From NCBI GenBank assembly GCA_041309145.1, contig JBFZAG010000146.1, forward strand, positions 1 to 19,508: a stretch of 19,508 nucleotides of DNA. Reading direction: 5' to 3'. Below the pieces are notes generated by a model. That model had not been told where the DNA came from. It did not search any database and saw nothing but the letters and a program-made list of their open reading frames with translations. The translations under genes were made by a program, and so were the position numbers. The first letter of the stretch is position 1; the number at the start of each line of letters is the position of its first letter. Source of the DNA: JAPLLS01 sp041309145. Lineage in GTDB: Bacteria > Omnitrophota > Gorgyraeia > Gygaellales > Profunditerraquicolaceae. Positions 14,513 to 19,508 of the stretch are shown here, in pieces.

Positions 14513-15303
14513 AATTTTCCGATCTTCTGATAAGCGGCGATCAGTTCTTTAGTGTGAAAATGCTTGGGGTTTTTGAAGATCTCCGCGGTCAGCCCCTCTT
14601 CCACTACCTTGCCCCGGTACATCACGTAAATTCTGTTGGCGATCTTTTCGGCAATAGAAAGATTATGGGTAATGAACAACAGGGAAAATCCCAGCTTAGC
14701 CTTGAGCTCAGCCAGCAGCTGCAATATCTGAGCTTCTATGGTCACATCCAGGGAGGTCGTGGGCTCGTCGGCAATAAGCAAATCCGGCTTGCAGGCCAGG
14801 CTCATGGCGATAAACACCCTTTGGTTCATCCCTCCGGAAAGCTGGTGGGGGTAACTGGAAAAAACCCGCTCCGCGTCGCCGATCTGGACCTGCTTAAGCA
14901 GCTCTCCGGCCTTTTCATTGGCTTCTTTGCGCTTAAATCCCTGGTGCAGGATCATTACTTCAGTGATCTGGTCGCCGATAGTATAAACCGGGTTTAAATA
15001 GCTGGTCGGCTCCTGGAAAATATAGGCGATTTTCGCGCCTCTTAAGCGGGACAGCTGTTTTTCATCCAGCTCGCAGATATTCTCCCCGTCTAAAATCACT
15101 TCGCCGGAGACTATGCGGGCGTTCGGCGGCAAGATCCGGGTCAGAGCGAGCGCGGTGATGGTCTTGCCCGAACCCGATTCTCCGGCTAAAACCACTGTCT
15201 CGTTCTTTCCTATTGAAAGGCTTACCCCGTCCACAGCGTGGATCAGCTGGTCTTCCAGATGGAAATCGACTTTCAGATCTTTTACTTCCAATAAGTTTCC
15301 CAT
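14509..15303 (-). CDS. Peptide/nickel ABC transporter ATP-binding protein, OppD/DppD type
   Basis: This is the first ATPase of the importer. From the chosen start the protein has 264 residues. It shows Walker A GESGSGKT, Q-loop FQEPTSYLNP, signature LSGGMNQRV (most relatives have LSGGMRQRV), Walker B LLIADEP and H-loop FITHNL. I chose ATG 15303 (MGNLLEVKDL), which fits the family start. An in-frame ATG at 15315 would add four residues. Like its partner it stops right after the FHTKEL region and lacks the longer C-terminal domain with the Cys cluster seen in many OppD/DppD proteins. A 52-nt palindrome fills the gap upstream. Confidence 0.93.
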   Translation of the reverse strand: MGNLLEVKDLKVDFHLEDQLIHAVDGVSLSIGKNETVVLAGESGSGKTITALALTRILPPNARIVSGEVILDGENICELDEKQLSRLRGAKIAYIFQEPTSYLNPVYTIGDQITEVMILHQGFKRKEANEKAGELLKQVQIGDAERVFSSYPHQLSGGMNQRVFIAMSLACKPDLLIADEPTTSLDVTIEAQILQLLAELKAKLGFSLLFITHNLSIAEKIANRIYVMYRGKVVEEGLTAEIFKNPKHFHTKELIAAYQKIGKL

Positions 15304-15319
15304 ATACCCCTTCATACTA

Positions 15320-15371
15320 CCGGTACAACCTACGCGGTTGCCACGTGTGGCAACCGCGTAGGTTGTACCGG
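15320..15371. repeat. 52-nt perfect palindrome between the OppC- and OppD-type genes
   Basis: Perfect 25-bp arms (15320-15344 and 15347-15371) surround a 2-nt centre. The element fills almost the whole 60-72 bp gap. There is no T-run after it on the minus strand, so it is not a standard terminator. In RNA it would form a very stable hairpin within the operon, which could lower the expression of the ATPases or protect the upstream message. It may be a copy of a palindromic repeat family. Confidence 0.92.
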
Positions 15372-15375
15372 TTTG

Positions 15376-16170
15376 TCAGCCTATGATCTTTTTCAGACCT
15401 TCGGCGATGAAATTAAATCCCAGTATAGTGACGAGAATCGCCAAACCCGGAAATAAGGTGATCCACCAGGCAATGCCCAGGGTGGATTTGGATTCGATCA
15501 GGATATTTCCCCAGCTGGGAATAGGCGGCTGCACGCCCAGACCCAGAAAGCTCAAGCTGGATTCCAGCAAGATCGCTCCGGCGACCCCCAAAGTAGCATT
15601 GACCAGGACCGGACCAACAGCATTGGGGATCAGGTGCCGGATGATTATCCTGGCGTCAGTCGCTCCCAAGGCGCGCTCAGCCTGGATGAACTCCCTTTCT
15701 TTAAGGGACAATATCTCTCCGCGGATCAGCCTTGCCGTGCCCATCCAGCTGGTCAGTCCGATGACAATCATGATGTTATAGATCGATGGCTCGACCACGG
15801 CCACGACCGCCAGGATCAGGAAAAAAGTGGGAAAGCAAAGCATGATGTCCGCCGAGCGCATGACCAGGGCGTCAACGGTTTTTCCGTAAAATCCGGCGCA
15901 GGAGCCTAAAGCCATCCCCAGAAAAGTGGCGATCCCCACGGCGATCAGCCCCACCGAAAGCGAGATCCGGGCGCCGAAGATCATCCGGCTCAAAAGATCC
16001 CTTCCTAAACCGTCGGTTCCCAGCAGATGTTTCCAGGACGGCGGCATAAGCAAACTCTGGCTGTCGAACAGCGAAGGATCATGCGGGCTGATCCAGGGCG
16101 CCAGGAGAGCCACAGCGCTGAAGAACCCGATAATAATCATGCCGGAAATTAAATATGGATTATTTTTCAT
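15376..16170 (-). CDS. Peptide/nickel ABC transporter permease, OppC/DppC type
   Basis: This is an inner-membrane subunit that pairs with the OppB-type permease to form the channel. The protein has 264 residues. It has an N-terminal membrane segment at about 7-26, a typical periplasmic stretch with LGTDGLGRDLLSR, and further segments up to the C-terminus (five to six in all). The EAA loop that docks the ATPase is EFIQAERALGATDARIIIRHLIPNAVGP, shown here in two parts: EFIQAERALGATDA then RIIIRHLIPN. LESSLSFLGLGVQPP is a family mark. It is slightly shorter than E. coli DppC at the N-terminus. The gap to the upstream permease (48 bp) carries small repeats. Confidence 0.94.
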   Translation of the reverse strand: MKNNPYLISGMIIIGFFSAVALLAPWISPHDPSLFDSQSLLMPPSWKHLLGTDGLGRDLLSRMIFGARISLSVGLIAVGIATFLGMALGSCAGFYGKTVDALVMRSADIMLCFPTFFLILAVVAVVEPSIYNIMIVIGLTSWMGTARLIRGEILSLKEREFIQAERALGATDARIIIRHLIPNAVGPVLVNATLGVAGAILLESSLSFLGLGVQPPIPSWGNILIESKSTLGIAWWITLFPGLAILVTILGFNFIAEGLKKIIG

Positions 16171-16194
16171 TTACCCATGTGAACTTGTGACTTG

Positions 16195-16213
16195 CCTGCC
16201 TGCCGCAGGCAGG
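16195..16213. repeat. Short palindrome CCTGCCTGC/GCAGGCAGG between permease genes
   Basis: Perfect 9-bp arms (16195-16203 and 16205-16213) lie around one central C. They fall in the 48-bp gap between the two permease genes. TGTGA units precede the palindrome at 16178 and 16186, and GTGAC follows at 16213. GCCTGCCTGC-type palindromes are a common small repeat in many uncultured bacteria. No T-run follows on the minus strand. Confidence 0.75.
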
Positions 16214-16218
16214 TGACT

Positions 16219-17190
16219 TTATTTATAGCGTATTCGCGGATCAACATAGGCATAGCTGATGTCCGCGATCAAATTACCCAATATGGTCAATACCGCTCCC
16301 AGGACTACTTCGGCCATAATCAAAGATATATCCCGGCTCATCACCGCTTGAAAGAACAGTTGGCCAAGGCCGGGAAGCGCAAAAATAGACTCAAAAATAA
16401 CGCTGCCTCCTAAAAGTCCGGGGATAGAAAGCCCGATAAGCGTTACAATAGGCAAAAGCGCGTTACGCAAAGCATGCTTGTAAACCACCTTGCCATAAGG
16501 CAACCCTTTGGCCCGCGCCGTGTAGATGTACGGTTGGCTTAAAGCCTCGAGTATGCTCGAGCGCATATAACGCGAAATGACCGCAAGCCCTCCGAGTGAA
16601 GAAACAAACACCGGCAGGATCAGGTGCCAGGCGATATCCCCCAATTTTTGCCAAAAACCGAAGTACTCAAAATCAAGAGAATGCAGACCCGAGATCGGCA
16701 GCCAGCCCAGCCGTATACAAAAAAACTGCATCAATAACAGAGCCAGCCAGAACGTGGGCGCGGCTAGCAGCAAAAACGACAGATAGGTCGTGACCGTATC
16801 AAACACCCTGCCGGCATTAGTTGCCGCTTTGATGCCCAGGGGAATAGCCACTAAAAAGACCAATAATAACGAAAGAAAATTAATACCGACAGTCACCGGA
16901 AGGCGTTCAAGGATCTTATCCATGATCAGACGGTTATCGCTGAAAGACCGGCCGAAATCAAAACGAAGGGAATTTTTAAGCCAAAGTAAATATTGCACAT
17001 GCAACGGCTTATCCAGATTGAAAGCTTTGGTCAGGCGGGCCTGGTATTCCGGGGAAACCTTGGGATTAAGGGCCTGATCCAGAGTAGTGAACTTTCCCGG
17101 AGCAAGTTGAATAATGGCAAAACTGAGAATGGTGACCCCCAAAAGCACCGGGATCATCCCCAATAATCGTTTAAGAATATATTTGATCAT
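16219..17190 (-). CDS. Peptide/nickel ABC transporter permease, OppB/DppB type
   Basis: This is an inner-membrane channel subunit. I start it at ATG 17190 (MIKYILKRLLGMIPVL), giving 323 residues. This matches the family start and overlaps the binding-protein stop as ATGA. The longer frame from 17229 would lie inside the upstream gene. Features are the first membrane segment with the RLL..IPVLLGV pattern, six membrane segments in all, the EAA loop YTARAKGLPYGKVVYKHALR and the C-terminal ISYAYVDPRIRY, all typical of DppB/OppB. Its place between the binding protein and OppC-type gene follows the usual A-B-C-D-F order. Confidence 0.94.
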   Translation of the reverse strand: MIKYILKRLLGMIPVLLGVTILSFAIIQLAPGKFTTLDQALNPKVSPEYQARLTKAFNLDKPLHVQYLLWLKNSLRFDFGRSFSDNRLIMDKILERLPVTVGINFLSLLLVFLVAIPLGIKAATNAGRVFDTVTTYLSFLLLAAPTFWLALLLMQFFCIRLGWLPISGLHSLDFEYFGFWQKLGDIAWHLILPVFVSSLGGLAVISRYMRSSILEALSQPYIYTARAKGLPYGKVVYKHALRNALLPIVTLIGLSIPGLLGGSVIFESIFALPGLGQLFFQAVMSRDISLIMAEVVLGAVLTILGNLIADISYAYVDPRIRYK

Positions 17191-18800
17191 GGCATTACCC
17201 TGTATTTCTGATCCGGCTTCGCCACCCACCAGTCTATAAAATTATACCCGATGCCCAGAGGCGCTGGCTTGACCCCCTGAAAACGGTTATGCAGGATGGA
17301 TAAGCTTTCCGAAGTAAACAGGAACATATACGGCTGTTCGTCGTAAATTATCTCGTGGATCCGGTGGTAGATCCTCTGCCTCTGTTTTTGATCGAAAATA
17401 CGCCTGCCATCCAGAAGCAGTTTGTCGACCTCATCGTTCTTGAAACCGATAAAATTAAACTCTCCTTCTTTAATTTTGGAAGAATGCCATATATCGAAAT
17501 TGTCCGGTTCGCGGGGAACTGACCAGCCCAGCAGGATCGCCTCGAAACTCTTTTTATCTATATATTCGGAAAGAAAAACACTCCACTCCACCACCTTGAT
17601 CTTGACCCGGATCCCGATATCTTTGAGCCGGCGCTGGATTATCTGAGCTACCTTCTGCCTTTCCTCGTTGCCCTGGTTTGTGGCGATAGTAAACTCAAAG
17701 GCGCGTCCGTCTTTTTCCAAACAGCCGTCTTTGTCGGAATCCTGCCAACCCGCATCCGACAGAAGCCGCCGGGCTTTGTCCGGATCAAAAGACATGGGAA
17801 CAATATTCCGGTTATAAGCCCAGGATTGAGGAACGAACGGTCCCGTGGAGATCGAGCCGAAACCCAAAAGGACCATATCGATGATCTCCTGCTTATCCAC
17901 GGCGTGATTCAAAGCCTGCCTGACCCTTTTATCGCTGAATTTCGGATCGCTCAGATTATATCCCAGGTAAGTGTAATTAAAACCGGGCAGCCGGAATTTG
18001 CGGTAATATTTTTTAAAAAACGGAGTGTCGGTCTGGCGGCTGTACTGTAACGGGGTCAGACCCCCTGAATCCACGCCCTGGGTCTGGAGCTCCAGGAATA
18101 TCGTGGATTCATCCGGAATGACCCGGGAGATCGTCCTGCTGATGAACGGTTGATGCTCGAAATATTTTTGATCGGCCACCAATTCGATCTTCTCCTGCAC
18201 TTTCCAGGTCTTGAACTTATAAGGGCCGGTGCCTATAGGGTGGCGGCTGAAAGGGGTGTTATTCAGGTCCTGATTCTCCAGAAGGTGTTTAGGAACGATG
18301 GACAGGCCCCAACTGGCCAGACCGGGCACGAACGGCTCTTTGTAAGTGACCTTGACGGTGTAGTCGTCCAAAACTTCCAGAGACTTGACCCGTTCAAAGT
18401 CTCCGCCGTAAGGAGTGCGGACATCGGGATCGATCATTTTCTGGAAAGTGAATTCCACGTCCCTGGCGGTAAAAGGGATCCCGTCCTGCCAGCGCACCCC
18501 GCGCCTTAAATTAAAGATTATTACCAACCCGCCTTCCTGAATTTCCCAGCTTTCCGCCAGGTCGCCTACCAAATTTATGTCTTTGTCGTATTTGACCAAG
18601 CCGTTAAAGATCATTCCGCTTATTTCGCTTGAGGCTGAATCCGAAGCCAGCATAGGCAGGAGATTGCGGGCGTCGGCGATAGAGGCGCTGACAATGGCGT
18701 CCCCGCGGTCTTGGCCGCAGGCTTGAGGCAAGATCAAAAAAAATAAAAAAGCCACCAAGACGATTGGCAGCTTTAATATTTTAAGCGTTTTTCTGCGCAT
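17187..18800 (-). CDS. Family 5 solute-binding protein of a peptide/nickel ABC transporter
   Basis: This extracytoplasmic protein captures the substrate for the importer encoded downstream. The protein has 537 residues. It opens with a basic stretch and a hydrophobic segment (about 11-26) ending LPQAC (C28). That resembles a lipoprotein signal, but Pro at -3 of the Cys is atypical, so a lipid anchor is plausible rather than certain. Family 5 blocks follow: RNLLPMLASDSAS, LAESWEI, the signature region VRWQDGIPFTARDVEFTFQK, GTGPYKF, and the late DNFDIWHSS. GWQDSDKDGC resembles the common DxDxDG loop of this family. The substrate (di- or oligopeptide, nickel or other) cannot be told. There is no clear Shine-Dalgarno site before the ATG. 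Confidence 0.92.
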   Translation of the reverse strand: MRRKTLKILKLPIVLVAFLFFLILPQACGQDRGDAIVSASIADARNLLPMLASDSASSEISGMIFNGLVKYDKDINLVGDLAESWEIQEGGLVIIFNLRRGVRWQDGIPFTARDVEFTFQKMIDPDVRTPYGGDFERVKSLEVLDDYTVKVTYKEPFVPGLASWGLSIVPKHLLENQDLNNTPFSRHPIGTGPYKFKTWKVQEKIELVADQKYFEHQPFISRTISRVIPDESTIFLELQTQGVDSGGLTPLQYSRQTDTPFFKKYYRKFRLPGFNYTYLGYNLSDPKFSDKRVRQALNHAVDKQEIIDMVLLGFGSISTGPFVPQSWAYNRNIVPMSFDPDKARRLLSDAGWQDSDKDGCLEKDGRAFEFTIATNQGNEERQKVAQIIQRRLKDIGIRVKIKVVEWSVFLSEYIDKKSFEAILLGWSVPREPDNFDIWHSSKIKEGEFNFIGFKNDEVDKLLLDGRRIFDQKQRQRIYHRIHEIIYDEQPYMFLFTSESLSILHNRFQGVKPAPLGIGYNFIDWWVAKPDQKYRVMP

Positions 18801-18843
18801 ACACAGTAAGATTCTAAAAACTTTTCCCCTTTTTTAAAGAGAG

Positions 18844-19251
18844 CTACTTAGCCGTCTGATTCGCAGGCTGGCTGGGAGCCGCGGCAACGGCAGGACTCTG
18901 GCTGGCCGCATCAGGCTTTTGATCCTGGCCGGCAGCTGTTGTGTTCCCGGAAGCTGTGGTGTTGCCGGCAGCTGTTGCGGCCGCGGGAATAAGCGATTTG
19001 GGTTTTACTCCGCGCATCAGCGATCTGCTTTCCCTCAATGACAGAAAAGCCAGTATCAAGCAGGAAAGAAAGAAAAATACCGCCAGGACCGAAGTCGCCT
19101 TAGAAAGGAACGCGCTGGTCTTGGTGCCGAACATATTCTCCAGCCCCGAAAAACTCTCGATAAACCCCCCGCCCCTTCCTCTTTGGATCAGGATCAAGGC
19201 GATCAGGACTACGCAAACTACTACGTGGATAACGATCACTACACTTATCAT
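18844..19251 (-). CDS. secG: Preprotein translocase subunit SecG with a low-complexity C-terminal tail
   Basis: SecG is the small accessory subunit of the SecYEG protein channel. The protein has 135 residues. It shows TM1 (residues 1-21), the conserved cytoplasmic loop QRGRGGGFIESF then GLENMFGTKTSAFLSKAT, and TM2 (about 53-70), as in all SecG. The C-terminal part (about 85-135) is a hydrophilic Ala/Thr/Asn/Gln/Pro tail with hexapeptides of the type TA(A/S)GNT, encoded by three 18-bp repeats at 18922-18975. Tails of this sort vary widely in the family. The ATG overlaps the tpiA stop (ATGA), with AAGGTG as ribosome-binding site. Confidence 0.93.
   Translation of the reverse strand: MISVVIVIHVVVCVVLIALILIQRGRGGGFIESFSGLENMFGTKTSAFLSKATSVLAVFFFLSCLILAFLSLRESRSLMRGVKPKSLIPAAATAAGNTTASGNTTAAGQDQKPDAASQSPAVAAAPSQPANQTAK
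18922..18975 (-). repeat. Three 18-bp tandem repeats in the secG 3' end
   Basis: On the minus strand the units begin ACAGCTGCCGGC, ACAGCTTCCGGG and ACAGCTGCCGGC at 18975, 18957 and 18939. They encode TAAGNT, TASGNT and TAAGQD. Such in-frame units can change number by slippage, so tail length may vary among strains. Confidence 0.85.
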
Positions 19252-19508
19252 TTTTTCACCTTAACTTTCAGACTGCGCTTTACGATTTCGGAAAAAGACT
19301 CGACTTTAAGGCTGGCCCCGCCGACTAAAGCTCCGTCAACGTCAGGCTGGCTCAACAGCTCTTCGGTATTTTCCGGTTTAACGCTGCCGCCGTATTGGAT
19401 CCTGATAGCGTCGGCAACATCCTTATTGTATAACTTGACCAGTTGCTCCCTGATGAATTTATGCGCTTCCTGAGCCTGGGCCGAGGTCGCGGTTTTTCCG
19501 GTCCCGAT
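19248..19508 (-). CDS. tpiA: Triosephosphate isomerase, C-terminal 86 residues (partial, cut by window edge)
   Basis: TpiA interconverts dihydroxyacetone phosphate and glyceraldehyde 3-phosphate in glycolysis. The frame enters from the right edge and ends at TGA 19248-19250, overlapping secG. The visible part begins IGTGKTAT (the end of the flexible phosphate-gripping loop 6) and continues AQAQEAHKFIRE. It then shows the loop 7 and 8 phosphate ligands IQYGGSVKPEN and DGALVGGASLK. The catalytic Glu, which precedes loop 6, lies outside the window. The tpiA-secG pair is common in bacteria. Confidence 0.97.
   Translation of the reverse strand: MGTGKTATSAQAQEAHKFIREQLVKLYNKDVADAIRIQYGGSVKPENTEELLSQPDVDGALVGGASLKVESFSEIVKRSLKVKVKK

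Noticed and set aside
15320..15371. Intrinsic terminator
   Set aside because: The stem is strong, but no T-run follows on the transcribed strand and the downstream ATPase gene needs the same message.
17191..17229. Longer N-terminus for the OppB-type permease starting MGGEAGSEIQ
   Set aside because: The extra 13 codons lie inside the binding-protein gene in another frame; the ATGA overlap at 17190 and the MIKYILKRL start fit the family.
18052..18064. GGGGTCAGACCCC palindrome resembling a dispersed repeat
   Set aside because: It lies inside the binding-protein gene and encodes GLTPL, a segment that fits this protein family without any insertion, so it is explained by coding sequence.
1..19508. 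A previously undescribed defence, mobile or secretion system
   Set aside because: Every substantial frame belongs to a known metabolic, transport, ribosomal or translocation family. The unexplained signals are non-coding repeats and structures, not new protein systems.

Overview
This is a dense stretch of bacterial chromosome. Every gene I can support lies on the minus strand, so transcription runs from high to low coordinates. Base composition is moderate. Complete arginine genes, diaminopimelate (DAP) branch genes for lysine and peptidoglycan, and ribosomal genes suggest a free-living or at least prototrophic bacterium with DAP-type peptidoglycan. The gene order and the many small intergenic palindromes remind me of uncultured lineages such as Omnitrophota. 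That is an impression, not something the window proves.

Layout in transcription order. (1) 19508-18844: the 3' end of tpiA overlaps secG. (2) 18800-13763: a five-gene Opp/Dpp-type peptide or nickel ABC importer (binding protein, two permeases, two ATPases), mostly coupled by ATGA overlaps. (3) 13746-12807: a strong sigma70-type promoter almost abutting rplM, then rpsI and an intrinsic terminator. (4) 12806-12523: the only gene-free stretch over 300 bases. It holds a GC-rich structured element and then a clear promoter for the next operon. (5) 12522-4620: argC-argJ-argB-argD-argF-argG-argH, the whole route from glutamate to arginine through the acetyl-recycling (ArgJ) cycle. Only the supply of carbamoyl phosphate lies elsewhere. 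(6) 4583-711: lysA-dapF-dapA-dapB, continuing co-directionally from the arg genes. (7) 654-1: the N-terminal part of an M42 aminopeptidase, cut by the window edge.

The genes form a nitrogen-economy cluster: a peptide importer, arginine and lysine/DAP synthesis, and a peptidase. ArgB has the N-terminal helix and C-terminal end typical of arginine-inhibited kinases, so feedback control is likely. The arg and dap genes could be co-transcribed from the argC promoter. The gaps are otherwise tiny, but several hold small repeats: a 74-nt inverted repeat between argJ and argB, a 52-nt palindrome between oppC- and oppD-type genes, short palindromes at 686-706 and 16195-16213, GTCACA-type tandem units, and a TTACTC array with an exact 10-bp period between lysA and dapF.

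I found no CRISPR array, transposase, tRNA, rRNA, phage gene or defence system, and no convincing undescribed protein system. The most interesting items are the helically phased TTACTC repeats, the structured element before the arg promoter, the nearly leaderless rplM promoter, a divergent ArgH, and an in-frame 51-bp exact repeat at the left edge. That repeat scrambles the peptidase gene and may be an assembly artefact.
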